Part shown: one piece after another, positions 11,481-24,110 of the stretch | Layout: each line of letters opens with the position of its first letter | Position numbering within the stretch: position 1 is the stretch's first letter | Assembly (NCBI GenBank): GCA_963855995.1 | Contig: OY979718.1 | Coordinates: 47,217,559 to 47,281,558 of the forward strand | Direction: 5' to 3' | Source: Muricea muricata | Lineage: Eukaryota > Cnidaria > Anthozoa > Malacalcyonacea > Plexauridae | DNA length: 64,000 nt | Program-made: the position numbers and the translations under genes | Notes under the pieces: generated by a model | Databases searched by the model: none | The model's input: only the letters and a program-made list of their open reading frames with translations | Told to the model about the DNA's origin: nothing

Positions 11481-12684
11481 CGGCATAGAGATTACAAAAG
11501 AATAGAGGGGGCATCGTAGGATAAATTCAGTCAAACGAAAGGGAGAAATTGAAGCTTGCTAATGGGGATTAAGACCCGGATGTATGGTTGTGCGCCTATT
11601 GGCTGGTTATCGACTTTTCACAACAAGAGATCGAGAAAGCGCGAGAAAAACTTTTTTTCGATTTTTACACCTCAAAGTTTTTTATGTAAAACAAAGACGA
11701 AGATTTTAAAGATTAGTGCGGGATTGCCTTGAACGTTTTGAATTTTGTGTTTTGAATACAGGATAAAGTTGGGTATGTTTAATATTGAGTATTTGTGAGC
11801 GAAAATGCAATTTTTGTATTCGAAAAATCAGATGAACACATTAGAAAAGTCCTTAAAGTTTAAATACATCGCAATATTGTGGTTGTACACCTTGTTTTAC
11901 CTCTAAAACAATTTTGATAACTGTTTGAAGGCAAATAAGTTCAATTTGTGTCCAGATGTGGGATAATTTAGCAGATATGTTGCAAAACCTCGCTGCAAAA
12001 AGCCGGTCAAAAACTGGATGCTATGCGTTGCTAAGGAGAACCTAAGGTTGAAAAACTCCAATATTTACACAAAAATCTGGCTGTCTGCACCTAAAATTAC
12101 AAAAACTGGAAAGCTACAACATATTTTCTCATTATAGCCAATATCTGCGTGCATCATGGTCATAAAAACAAGCAAAAATTGACAAAAACTGTGTGTTTTC
12201 AGTATTCCTCCGGGGCTTAAATTCCCGAGCCCCCAATAGATTTGTTCAATTTGTCCCGCGATTCGTCATCCGATGCCGCCCAGCCATAGAAATAATAGAT
12301 AATAGATGCATATTATTTCCATTGATGATTATTTCTATGCGCCTAGCCACAGGCCTAGCCTTTGAAGTTTTTGAAGCCGCGCATGTCGTTTCGCGCAGAC
12401 CGGAAATTGACCGCTCTAGTAACTCGCAGCCAGTAAAAGCCAGTCAATTTGTTAGAGATTTGTATTACAGAATGGTTATTTGGCTGAATAAATCGGGGCT
12501 TTTTCGTGAACGGACGATTCGAATCTCAAACTACGGCCGCTGGTTGTAAACTGAAGGTTGGTGAATAATTAAAAGATATTAAAGAAGTGCTAAACACGAA
12601 ATTTAAGCGTATTAATACGTGTTGTTTACTTTGTATGATACTACTAGTTTATTTATTGCAAAAATTCCATGTCTTCGAAGACTT
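11481..12684. other. Intergenic, nothing recognised
   Basis: No coding, RNA or repeat signal that can be supported. The 118-codon frame at 12193-12549 has no domain and no conserved-looking composition. Confidence 0.45.
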
Positions 12685-12685
12685 C

Positions 12686-13254
12686 ATGCCTCAGTCATTT
12701 GAAACCACGCCCCCCCCCCCCCACCCCACCCCTGGGACATAGCGGGGATGTTCAAAAATATAACGGGGACCGTAGTGCCGTGGAATTAACAACGAATTTT
12801 AACACCGGGGAATCAAACCAGGATTTAACAGCCGGTCTTAAAATGGCGTTCCACAAAACAACTTGTAGAAAGTATGATTTTTAATATGATTATGTATCCT
12901 TAGCAATTCATAAACTTACAGTAGGTATACATTAAATCAGGTTTTACTTTATTTATTTCAGCAATATTAAAAGATCTATTTGAAATTTGATATGCATGAT
13001 TGAACGCAATTTATAAACACGAGCGTTACTATTTTCTTGTTATATTGGTGTAATATTTTTAACACTTCATAAGGTTTTAAATTAATGTGTGATCTGGTTG
13101 ATTTGGATGTTTTGAGGCCCTGCCATACTGGGGGTTTAACAAGTAACTTTGCACCAGGGGCGGGGAAATTAACAGTTTTTAACACTTGGTTAGTGTTAAG
13201 TTCCCCGCTATGTCCTGGGGGTGGGGGGGGGCGTGGTTACAAATGACTGAGGCA
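12686..13254. mobile_element. Inverted-repeat element with C-rich termini
   Basis: The termini ATGCCTCAGTCATTTG and CAAATGACTGAGGCAT are inverted. They are followed inward by a homopolymer-rich C tract and CTGG(G)ACATAGCGGGG, for an arm of about 55 bases. The interior is AT-rich without a gene. No clear target-site duplication could be assigned. Confidence 0.6.
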
Positions 13255-14195
13255 TAACATTGTAGTAACAGGAACAAATGTGCGATCGTGTCCGTCAAGT
13301 TCTATAAATGCTTTTGTATTTTATACATGATTCATGAAAAACGTATTTGCACTTCAAATGAACTCGAGTTCAATCATTATGTCCAACTGGTTTAAGCAAA
13401 GATATAAAGGAACTAAACATTTTTAAATTATCAAATTACAGATGCGCAACTTTAAAAAAATATACTATTTGTGTTTTCTTTTCTAGGAGGAAAAATTGCA
13501 ATTGGCAAACTTCAAAGAGTAAAATAGCACAACCCACTCTTTTAATCTAAATAATTAGGAATTGTAAAGTTTTGTAAATAGCTGACATCTCAATAAATTG
13601 GACTTGTTGATCTACCTGTCCCTGTCTGATGGAAAACGGAAAGAACTCAGCTGTGGATGACTTTGTTAGCTGTTTGAACAGTTTATAGCAGAGCAAAATG
13701 TGTTGCTTCCACGTACCTTGCTGCTTTGAACTATTTGCAGCCATTTACCATTAAACAGAGAGAGAAATATAGACAAAATATTTTGAAAAGCAACCTTGAT
13801 AGTAGGGTAAATAGAAATAAAAGGTTTTGTAGTGAAGTGTAGACCTGTGCAGTACCAGACAATCTGTAGTATATAGTCATCAGACATGCGGCATGTCTTC
13901 CAAACAAGAGTCAGCCCAAAAATCCAAGTTCTTGTTACATTTTCCAGGTGTTTAAGTTATTGTCACCCTGGAAAAATATTGAAACCCTGGAAAAATGTTG
14001 CCCCTTGCCCAACAAAGTTTTGTGCCAACTGATCACCACTCCTATTGTATTCATCCCAAAATTACATAATGTATTTTTTCATCAGTCATAAACCATACAC
14101 CATTTTGTAATTGATCAAATGGTCTCATATTATTATTTTACAAGGTAAATGCTTTTATACACTACATATACTAGTCTATTAAGATATTGATTTAT

Positions 14196-14585
14196 TGGAA
14201 AATAATTTTAAATACACTACCCTTTTGATGCTACTGACACAAAAATTGGGCTATTGCATTTAATATCCGCACCCCCTGGTTGAGGACATCGGAATTCTTC
14301 CGGAGAAATTTTAAAGATGATACAAAGGCTTGTATGTATTGTATGAGTTGAGGACTCTGGATGTCTTTAGGGGTATTAAATGTTGGTAGCAGAATCCTTT
14401 AGGGTATATAAAAATTGGGTTTCTTCAGGGGAGTGGAAAATGCTAGGACCTCAACCCGGCGAATACAGATATAAAATGCAATGGCCCAGTAGTATGATCT
14501 AGCTATTACAGTAAAATAAATTATTTACTCATCATTCTCTTTACAGTAACATCAAAAGGGTAGTGTATTTAAAATTATTTTCAAA
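14196..14585. mobile_element. MITE with TACACTACCCTTTTGATG termini
   Basis: About 35 bases at 14196-14232 recur inverted near 14550-14585, from GAAAATAATTTTAAATACAC into CTACCCTTTTGATG. Either the whole arm is the terminus, or a TA-flanked core CACTACCC...GGGTAGTG is a Tc1/mariner-type MITE. It has no coding potential. Confidence 0.6.
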
Positions 14586-15136
14586 ACGTTTGACCATGTG
14601 TTAGAATTAGGTATCCATTGACATGTAGACTTGTTAGTTGATCACAAGCCCAAATTCTGCAGGTCAGATGTCTGCATCAGATACTTCAGGAGCGTTCTTT
14701 AAGATTATTTAATTCATAATCGTGATATTTTAATTACATAAAATAAATGACATTATTTTCCTGATAAGTTTTGAAATAAACTTCGAAAATCGAAATAAAC
14801 AACATAGTAATGATAGTATACGCGTCGCCTGTTAGCATTTCATTCAGATACTTCAGCTACACAATTCAGCTACACAAAATATCAAATTTTTCCCTAAATA
14901 TTCGTTGCTTTCCATGCTTGCCACAATAATAATTTAGGCTTACTTTGACTCCGCAGATAGTTGTAGTATTTTGATATTCCAATCTTTCATTTCCGAAAAA
15001 TAGTTGATTTTGTGATAACAAAGTACATTTCGTAATATAAATTCCTCCCTGTTGCACTGACAGGATTTTACTGGCTGCGCAGCTTGAGAGATCCCGCGCG
15101 TGCGTACTGAAAATTGGTTACGCGTTGTATTGATCG

Positions 15137-15368
15137 TTTGCAATCGACGCCATCTTGGTTGACGTTTGAAACACATGGCAACCACAAAGTATCTATTCAT
15201 TATATCTGATCCTATCGAGCCATACATCTTTAAAGTATCATTCTTAACACGCTAAAACTAACGATGAAATAGTAAATTGACACAAGTATTTCGCTGTAAA
15301 CAGCTGAAGTAATCTGCAGAGTCAACCAAGATGGCGCCCAATGACACGAAATGACGTCATGTGCAAAC
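15137..15368. repeat. Dispersed 230-bp repeat, copy A
   Basis: This segment is nearly identical to 59391-59617. Both run from TTTGCAATCGACGCCATCTT to GTGCAAAC. Internal inverted sequences CGCCATCTTGGTTGAC and GTCAACCAAGATGGCG lie near the ends, so it is probably a small DNA transposon with imperfect termini. Copy B interrupts a Penelope-like element, which shows it is mobile. Confidence 0.8.
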
Positions 15369-15393
15369 CAAGAATACGCGAGTGCGAGTGGCC

Positions 15394-17178
15394 CATAGAT
15401 ATAGTAGGTCTAGATTGCTGACTCATAGTATAATTACTATTGCGTAGGCGTGACCTGTATGATAAATCCAAGATGGCGCGGGAACCGGGCAAAAAACTAT
15501 AAGACTCTACAGGGAAATCCATGTTTTTCCCGATTTAAAACGTCTCGTTGCTTGGAATCGCTTCGAATCAACATTTTTTGAAAACAACTAATTATTGCGG
15601 AAGTTTTGAGCACAATTTGTATAATTTCTGCTGAATTCCTCATGAAAATCTCGCTCGTGAAATGTGTTGTGAATTGGTCACTTGGTCAGTTCGAGACATT
15701 TATTGTCCAAAATATGTATTTTTGACCGGCTTTGGCCTCTTGGGTGTTATTGTGACCTACAGCTATCCTAAATCAAACATTTACAAAACGATGGAGCAAA
15801 ATGTTCGCGTGCAAACCGATTATTCGCTTGATTTGTGTGGTGTGTGATTTTCATTTACAATGAATCATGTATACTGTAATGCAGTGTCACAGTGTGTCGA
15901 TGAATCTATGGAGCAAGATGATACATTTTTTGACGTTGCCAGTTTGAAAATTATTCTAACGGTATTTGTGTTCACTTCATACGATGTCTTTCACGCTTAA
16001 TTAGGCTTAATTAGGTTAAATTTGTGTTGAGTGTGTGCAAACTACCCAGACTGAAAAGTTTTATTTTGCGCATAAAGGATCCTTTTCACCCGAGAATTTT
16101 GCGCAGAAATGTAGAAAACTTCTAGAGTCTAATCAGGTGGTCTGGGTTCAGTTTGGTTGATGGCCCTCAGACTCAGTAAATAAATTTATCATCATCAATT
16201 TATCATTATCAATATTGAGCACAGTTGGTAGGTTAGCCTAGATTTTCTGATGATTTGTGCAGATTTCTTCATGAAGTTTTAATGATTTTACAATCACGAC
16301 TAATTGTTCATTGGAATATAGCAAATGGGCATTAGAATATTGCTTTACCATACTCGCATGTTTGCAGACTTTAATTTGCTCCAATGTTGCACAAGCTAGC
16401 AAGCAGGTGCATGTTGCATTCTATGTACAGTGTATGCAAAAGTATGCCAAAGTTTACCATCATGTTAATTTTAAAGTAAACATATAGTTCAAATTCAAAC
16501 AAAAAAATTTCGGTCATTAAACTGTGGATTGTTCCGTTAATTCTACCCACATTTCACACACGATTCACACGAACGAAACTGGCAGCTGTAGCACCAGTTT
16601 TCGATTATATTTTGGTAATGCATATTACATAATTCAGACAATATTTACTTGATAACCTATCCGTCTTTGAAGTTCGAAAACAGTACGCTGGCTTGAAGTC
16701 GTATCTGTGTAGTAAATATTTCTAACGTATCAGGTATCACACACCACACAAATCAAGCGAACAATCGATTTGTACGCGAAGATCTTGCTCCATCGTTTTG
16801 TAAATGTTTAATTTAGGATAGCTGTAGGTCATAATAACACCCAAGAGGCCAAAGCCGGTCAAAAATACATATTTTGGACAACAAATGTCTCGAACTGACC
16901 AAGTGACCAATTCACAACACATTTCACGGGCGAGATTTTCGCGAGGAATTCAGCAGAAATTACACAAATAGTGCTCAAAACTTCCGCAATAATTAGTTGT
17001 TTCCAAAAAATGTTGATTCGAAGCGATTCCAAGCAACGAGACGTTTTAAATCGCGAAAAACATGGATTTCCCTGTAGAGTCTTATAGTTTTTTGCCCGGT
17101 TCCCGCGCCATCTTGGATTTATCATACAGGTCACGCCTCCAATGGATGAGTCAGCAATCTAGACCTACTATGTCTATG
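15394..17178. mobile_element. Long-TIR foldback transposon with 8-bp target duplication
   Basis: Arms of about 455 bases (15394-15848 and about 16735-17178) are inverted copies at roughly 90 percent identity. They begin CATAGATATAGTAGGTCTAG and end with the complement. Flanks GAGTGGCC (15386-15393 and 17179-17186) are identical, as in hAT or P superfamilies. The 900-base centre carries no transposase. The two 61-codon frames in the arms (MCCELVTWSVRDI...) are the same sequence read from each arm and are not taken as genes. Confidence 0.85.
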
Positions 17179-17187
17179 GAGTGGCCC

Positions 17188-20100
17188 TTCTAGGTATTCT
17201 TATTCTATGACAATGGTAAAAGTTCAAAAATAATGAAAAATTAGCCTTTTCAGTGTAGCAAATATGCTATAATAGGCGACATGGGGCTGGATTGGGGTTG
17301 TAGACGTTTGTAATGAACTGCAAAGAAATAGATCGTAAATCTGGATTTTAATGTCGTGTAATGCTGCGGTAAATTAACTGACTTGCAAATAGTTGGCTCA
17401 ATACGTATTCGAGTTTAATCGGGCTAGTTATACTTCGATGCGGAGTCGCTTGAAGCAAGAAGGTGCTCCTTAACTTAAGCTTCATGCAGTATTTTTTTAT
17501 GTCTTAAAACATAAATAAGATAATTTCAAACAGTACAGATTCTGTGCGTGTAGATTCTGTTTCTATATTGTGGAGACGAGGGCTTATTTTTAAATTTGTA
17601 CATTTGATTTTCGTTTAATATACTGTATTTATCGCGTACAACTGCTGCTACTGCAGCGTGATTGCCACACGTGTCCTTAACACGTGAGCTTGTGTGAATA
17701 TAAAAACATGTGACAAACCATGTAAAGAAGAACAAAGGAAAACAGAAATGTTCATTCAATCTTGTCCACGCGAAGATACGATTTACTTCTCCCTTTACGA
17801 TTCACCTTTTCACGATGGAGAGTACGTCAGGGCACGATTTGTCCATATACAGAATGACCTAACGTAGCTGAATTTGTACTGCCCAATGTCGCTGGACACC
17901 AGAGTGCGTACATAAACGTGCGAGTATAAATATTATTAACTCCAGATCGTCGGGGACATTCATTATTTTAAAATCAATTGGAATTCTATGGAACGTCTAT
18001 GATATAGACAGGTAAAATTTTTTAAGCCATGTTTAGCCTCAATGTTTTCATTAATTAACACCTAGTAAAACGTGAGAGTGCATTAGAGATGTTTAGCATT
18101 GGAATACTAACATAATTCATACAATGGCTCCAATTACCTTAAGTCAGCGAAAAAAGGCTTACATGACTTTTTGACTTATGGGTAAAGACAATTTTATGCA
18201 AGCTTATCAACAAAGGATAGATATCTGAGATTGATTGAGTTAAATACACACTGAACTTGACTGGCGGCCTTGTGCGAACAGAAAAATACAGAACAAAAGT
18301 AGAAGTATTAAATGTAAGTGCTTGTATACACTCGTATAATCAACTTGTTATTTAAATCTGTAAACTAGTGAAGAGTACGTGGAAGTTGACAAGATATAAT
18401 TAAAAAGAAGCCCTCAGAATCAACGATAACATTGGCAGAAGCAATCTCAACTATACTTTGGTTATAAGATACTTTGGTTACTGCAAAACGTTTGGTTATG
18501 TAATGAAATATACATACCCCGAAATTTTCAAATATTGCCTGAATTCGGTTCAGAATTATTATGGAGCAGAAAAGTTGGTGCAACAAAATATAAAACAATT
18601 AAATGCCATTTTTGATCAAGAAGATAAATACAAAAGAAAATGACTTTACATAAAAGCTTGACAGTTACTTAACAGTGGCGGCGCGCTACTGCAGCATTAG
18701 CAACACCAATGAGTATATCGCCAATAATACAAAGTCATTCTCTAATCTTTCTGATGCCAAGCAGAACATTGCAGTAAAGTTGTGGCCAATAATAATCACC
18801 TAGGCTCTTCACGAAAGGAAAGAGATTTGCTCTTTCTTCGGGAAAGGAAGACCTTGTCGGAGCTGGTCGATGTGACGCTAAAAAAATTTATTGGCACAGG
18901 GGGAGTAGGCAAGGTGTCAAATTACGTCATGCTTCAGCGCCCGCACCACGCACTACCGTAGAACAGGCAAAGCGCCGAGGACGAGACTGTCATGCTTCTA
19001 CTTCTGCATATTTCACAATCACATGCTAGAAATTCGATGCAGGCTAGAGTGCATGTTCTGCAGAATCAAGTTTGAGAATAATATAGACGTCAAAATACTT
19101 GCTAAATTTGATTTTTGTTTGCGTTTAAATTATTATAGTATGTTAAACAGATTTGTATTGAAACAGACAAGCAATACAAATGTAAGATAGAATGCTTTGA
19201 ATTTTGAAATTGTTCTCGGGCTTTCGTGCACTTTCCTTTCAGCGTCTGCTCTGCACCGGTTCGCATATTCATAATTTATTCATCATCAGTATTAAATAGT
19301 TATTTGGTAGTAGTGTAAACTTTGTATTAGTTTACTTAGCTTGTACATGTTCATTCCATAAGAACATAAAAATGTCCCAACAGGTTTGAGGCAGCCTAGT
19401 TTCTCGGCCTTTTCGCTTTCGCGTTATTATTTTAGGGTGTTATTTTGACAAGATTTGCAGGTTGATGGATTTGATGCGGGCGTCGGTTAAAACCGATCCA
19501 GTCATCACGCGAGCGGGTCTGATACTAGGCTAGATTTGAGATCTTTCGGCAAACATTTTCACGGCACATCACATGTTATTTGGACACTAGCCAAGTAGAA
19601 AATGGCATGGAGTGTATAAAAAGCACAATCTAACTTTGATGTCTCATAACTCGAACAAAACAAACAAACAACTTCCACTCCTCTTTTTGGAATCAATGTT
19701 TAGCCTGATCTTTTATGACTTTTATCTGTTAATGAGGGGTCACTTGTTTATCTCAGGCAAATAACAACTTCAACAGAAGAAATTTACCAGAAATGGTCAT
19801 TTTGAGACGCCTCGAAATTGTTATAATTGTGTTAATTGTGCTTTTGTGAAGCACTTTGCTTGTGATTTTCCACTATTTCACTCAAATTTTTAACACAATG
19901 AAATACAGCTAGGAAGTTTATTTGGAAAATCAGATTAGAAATAAAAAGCATTGTTGAAATTTTCAATTAATGTAAGTTTTTTTCTTGCATCACAGTCTGC
20001 CAAAGTCAGTACCACTATCAGCTGTCCCGAGATACATTTCAGGGTTAGATTGCAACAAACATGTAGCAGCCAACTTGTAGCAGAACATTAGGAAAGCTTA

Positions 20101-20640
20101 TAAACAACAGTTCAAGTGAAGCTATTAACCTTTTAAACTTCATCCGTTTTACGTTTCCAATAAGAATCGACAGTCAACATCATCTGCTTGATCAGTCGGT
20201 TTGGAAAGAAATTACACTTAACTCTTAAGATTGTGTTTTTATAACGAAGCGAGCTTTTCTAGGTAACTCTTGTAGAGCACTGAAATCCGATCTAGCTTTC
20301 TCGCTTGAGTAGTCTAACATTCATTAATTCATTGTCACCGCAACAAATTATTTCACGATTTCTTGTTACAGGTTTAAAATTTATCTTCATAAATTATAAC
20401 ACAAAATTTCAATTCAAATCAAATAATAGAGCAATTATTGAATTCGTTTTTCGTAAGTTATGAGGAATTATTTGGGCCTCGGTTTTAGTTACCTGCCTCA
20501 GCCTAACGTAGTCGACCTTATTCAGTAATTGTTTAATAATATTAGGACTCTATATAGTAGAGACTTTAACAGAAATTGACTCTTTCTAATGGGAGGGAAC
20601 ATTTAATGGGAGGATCCCAGGGGACGAAACGCCTCTCTCC
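17188..20640. other. Long intergenic region upstream of the bZIP gene
   Basis: No supported gene or RNA. Short frames at 17526-17759 and 18365-18643 lack domains. GCCTAGT near 19394 and ACTAGGC near 19531 are inverted and may bound a decayed element of about 140 bases. The region may contain regulatory DNA for the bZIP gene, but nothing specific was identified. Confidence 0.4.
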
Positions 20641-20689
20641 TCCTCTGCTTAAATAGCGGTTGCTCTACACTGCTTGTATTTACCATCCA

Positions 20690-20702
20690 GCGCTATAAAG
20701 CC
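20690..20702 (+). promoter_or_regulatory. Possible TATA box of the bZIP gene
   Basis: GCTATAAAGCC lies about 190 bases upstream of the bZIP start codon in a locally less AT-rich stretch. A possible 3' splice site (TTTTCCCTTATAG) at about 20835-20847 would allow a 5' UTR intron. Both are guesses from sequence alone. Confidence 0.35.
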
Positions 20703-20882
20703 TTTGCGGCGGAGAGAGACAAGGGTAGCCTGGCAAGGGAAATAGGCTTTAGTTGATTGAGTCGTGATGTGTAGATTACTTCAAAATATAGGTTACTGTG
20801 TTTCTACATGATGTCCTGAAACGTTTCGCGTTTATTTTCCCTTATAGTTCGCTACGTCTCGGATCAATCTTCACTAAAGAAG

Positions 20883-21665
20883 ATGAAAGAGTTAGTTTGC
20901 CCATATAAAGATATTCTCCAGATTTTGAGAAATCCAGTTAGCGGACTGAAGGATTTTCTTCCCTCGCAATCTAACAAATTTTTTACTCGCCACATCCATA
21001 TGAGTGAAGAATTATTCAAGACAGGAAAAGACGGCGCAGTGGAGGAAGAACTGGAATATTTTGATACGATTTTAAAACAACGTGGTCAGCGTCAATCTAC
21101 TAACATGGATGAAAAACCAACCAATGAATGTTCTTGTTCCCAAACAGATAGTATTCCTTGTGTAATTGATCACTTGCAGCCAATTGCACCACCTGAAGCA
21201 CATTCGTTGTTAGATAGTTTGCAAGATAAGAAAGTAAACTTAGTACTTGTGGCAACATCACTTGATGAAAACGATGTTGTGAGGAAACTTGCAAATACGC
21301 TAGATCCCACGAAGTCAAAAATGATACCTCTGACATTTGAAGATAATACAAAAGGTATTTCGGACGAAGATGATGCGCATAGCAATCACCGATCGAAGAC
21401 TGAGACGTATAAGGGTAATAACGAATCTAGCGATGTAAAAAAATTAGGACCAGCAAGAAATAAATCTGGAAAAGAAAAAGAGAAAGGGTACTGGAAACGA
21501 CGAACCAGCAATAATGAAGCAGCCAAAAAATCACGTGATGCACGAAAAGCGCGTTTGGAATGGATTGAAAACAGAACAAAAGAACTGGAAGTAGAAAACG
21601 GCGCATTGAAAAAACAACTTGAAGATTTGACGCAGGAAGTCTTAGACAAAGAAAAAACGCTTTGA
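20883..21665 (+). CDS. PAR-type bZIP transcription factor
   Basis: Single-exon gene of 260 codons. The C-terminal third is a PAR/E4BP4-class bZIP. The proline-and-acidic-rich-like approach is replaced by a Lys/Glu stretch (KSGKEKEKGYWKRR), followed by the basic region NNEAAKKSRDARKARL at residues 209-224 and a leucine zipper with heptads through IENRTKELEVENGALKKQL. YW..R...N..AA..SRDAR is the PAR-family signature (HLF, TEF, DBP, NFIL3). The protein should act in the nucleus as a dimer. The N-terminal 190 residues are acidic and Ser-rich with no known domain. A poly(A) signal AATAAA follows at about 21697. Cnidarians carry several such genes, some light- or clock-regulated; whether this one is cannot be told here. 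Confidence 0.88.
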   Translation: MKELVCPYKDILQILRNPVSGLKDFLPSQSNKFFTRHIHMSEELFKTGKDGAVEEELEYFDTILKQRGQRQSTNMDEKPTNECSCSQTDSIPCVIDHLQPIAPPEAHSLLDSLQDKKVNLVLVATSLDENDVVRKLANTLDPTKSKMIPLTFEDNTKGISDEDDAHSNHRSKTETYKGNNESSDVKKLGPARNKSGKEKEKGYWKRRTSNNEAAKKSRDARKARLEWIENRTKELEVENGALKKQLEDLTQEVLDKEKTL

Positions 21666-21691
21666 AACATATCGAAGTTATTTTTAACAAA

Positions 21692-22449
21692 AATCAATAA
21701 ATATATTACATGTATTTTGTGTACAAAACTAGAGTTGTATTTTGATTTACTGTCTTCGGATTGACTGCATGGTCAGGCAAGCGGATTTAGTACGAGTGCC
21801 CCGTAGGGCGCTCGACATTTGATATGCAGAAATGCGGATTCTTTCACTGTGACTCAGTTTAAAAGACCAGGCACATAGCTTTTGAATGATGCCGTTATTG
21901 TAAAATTTGAAGAAAATTGAGCATCGAATGCGAAACAGATAAAATTGTTGGTCGAAATTTTTCATTCTGGTTGCAATATCATGCTGGACGCATTTTTGAC
22001 CTTCGGAAATTTATCGAAAGTCTGTTGGTAGTAAACTTAATGAAACTTATTAGCTACTAGATTCATATCAATCTGACACCGCAGAGAAAACAATTTTTTT
22101 CCAGCAGCAATCGGTTTATTATGGTCAACTTAAACTGATTGTTGCTGGAAATAGAATTTGCTTCCCATGACACAAACGATGACGATTTTTTCACATTTTG
22201 TTCGTTGACTACACGTAGGTCACGCGAAATTGATCGACTATTGCATCACAAGAGCTTGGAAATCATTAGAAGATTGGTTTATTATTAATGTAATATTTAA
22301 GGTAAAAACCATCGATTTCGGGGTCGAATATGATTATTTACGATGAATATAATGTTAGTCTTGCAGATAAGTGAAAACAATGTGCACTTGATGATACAAG
22401 CATAAAACTTGGCATACAGTTTTGACAAGTCGTGAGTGAGTGATTTAGT
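21692..22449. other. bZIP 3' flank with a hairpin
   Basis: The poly(A) signal and AT-rich tail follow the bZIP gene. A stem of about 19 bases at 22101-22153 (TCCAGCAGCAATCGGTTTA and its imperfect complement) is present. Otherwise nothing is supported. Confidence 0.5.
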
Positions 22450-22451
22450 TA

Positions 22452-24110
22452 TAGGGCCATTGCAGGTTTACATCTGCTTGTAAAAAATTAAAGTTTTTGT
22501 CACCTTTATCTATTAATTTACTATACGTTATGAAAAAGTGAAATTTCTACTTATAGTTTAATTTTAGTAAAAGCTACTAACATGAATAGAAAGCTCGCGA
22601 AAAAGTACATATAAGACATTTAAGCCATTTTTGCTATTTTGTCTGTAATGAGATATTTGCGCTCAAACAGGTGAAAAATGCCGCAAAATACTCCAAAGTG
22701 CTGTTTTTTAACGACTTCAACCTCCTGTAACTCGAAAACAGGCTCAAAACCCGTACTTTCCTCTTAAATGTTAGCCTGCGTAGCAGCCGGTCAATTTTTA
22801 GAGGGCGAAGGGAAAGACCGTCTGCCAGGTTTCCTTATGTTTTTTAATACCGCCCCTTTTTTGAAGTAATTGAGACAGCCAATTAGAAGAGAGATTATAA
22901 ATACTTTACTGAACAGCATGAAATTAAATTGACATCCGGTGTAGTGTAAACAAGTGAATCACACTTAATGCTGAATGTAAATTTTATTTTATGCTATATT
23001 AGCGCACCTGAAACTCTAAAGAAAGCTCAAAAAAGACGGCCCGCGATGAAAATTTGGTATTGGCAATTAGCGATTTAGTGTAGCCGTAGCGACGTTCTCT
23101 CGTGTGAAAAGCTTCCGTTGTACTTGTACACTAGTATACTACAAACGCAAATTGGTATAAGTATTTCTTGTTAATTTCCAGTATTCCTTTCTTGTATCAA
23201 TTTACAGTTCTTTTCAAAATGTGCAATTAATAGTATTGCGTTGAATAGAATTAATGAAGCTATTATACCTTGCATTACTTGTGTATTTTCATGTAATTTA
23301 CAATTACAACTGAATTTCGACTGATGATTTCCGGTGACAGCTAATTTGCTTTTTAGCCAATCACTAGCCTCGTTCCCAGGCGCTTTCTAATTTTCTAATC
23401 AGGAAAAGTGTATAGGATTGTATATATCGATTTAATATCGTGAATGCGCGCGGTAAACACGTGAGGAGAAAATAGGGGGGAAGGGAGCGAAAGCGCCTGG
23501 CAGAAAATGAATTCAAGATGGCGGAATGCGTGGAGCAGCCACTGTCAAGTTTAATAGAAACTCCCCTCGACGATATAAGCAAAGAAGAGCAGCTTCGAGA
23601 TTAGATTTCTTAAGGCTTTCGGTAATCTCTTCCATCTACCAAACACATGTATGGCCAACACACGCGACTGGAAAACGAAATTCTCAATAAAATACTATCT
23701 TATCACTTTTTCGTTGAATCATACACTTTTTTCTGCATTTTCTGCCAGGCCCGACCGCGCGTTTCCGACTGTGTTTTCCACGCAATACCCACGCAACGGT
23801 AACGGTTGGGCCTGGGGACGAGGCTGGCCAATCACGAATTTCCAGTCCACCAGTGGACTGGCAATTCAAAAACATAAGGAAACCAGGCAGACGGTCTTTC
23901 CCTTCGCCCTCTAAAAATTGACCGGCTGCTACGCAGGCTACTTAAATGTCTTGTATTTAGTTTTTGCCAAACTTTCTATAGATATAAGTGGTTTTCGCTC
24001 ATAATGCAACTGACTTAATTCCGTTTTTTTCGAAGGAATAGTAATTGAATATATCATTAGTAAGAAAACTCGATTTTGTTGCGTCTACGAAAAAACCTGT
24101 TATGGCCCTA
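22452..24110. mobile_element. TA-flanked MITE split by a later insertion
   Basis: The ends TATAGGGCCATTGCAGGTTT and AAACCTGTTATGGCCCTATA are inverted and flanked by TA, as for a Tc1/mariner-type MITE. Removing the MULE-like insertion at 22772-23949 leaves about 480 bases with no coding capacity. The order of events is clear: this element came first. Confidence 0.65.
22772..23940. mobile_element. MULE-like non-autonomous transposon
   Basis: 1169-bp element. The arms, about 70 bases each, start TAGCCTGCGTAGCAGCCGGT and end with the complement. The 9-bp duplication CTTAAATGT is perfect (22763-22771 and 23941-23949), the length typical of Mutator-like elements. The interior includes another inverted motif (CAGGCGCTTTC and GAAAGCGCCTGG) but no transposase. 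Its TAGCCTGC terminus is shared with the 63-bp palindrome at 11409. Confidence 0.88.

Noticed and set aside
12193..12549. 118-codon plus frame
   Set aside because: No domain, no splice or promoter context; probably chance.
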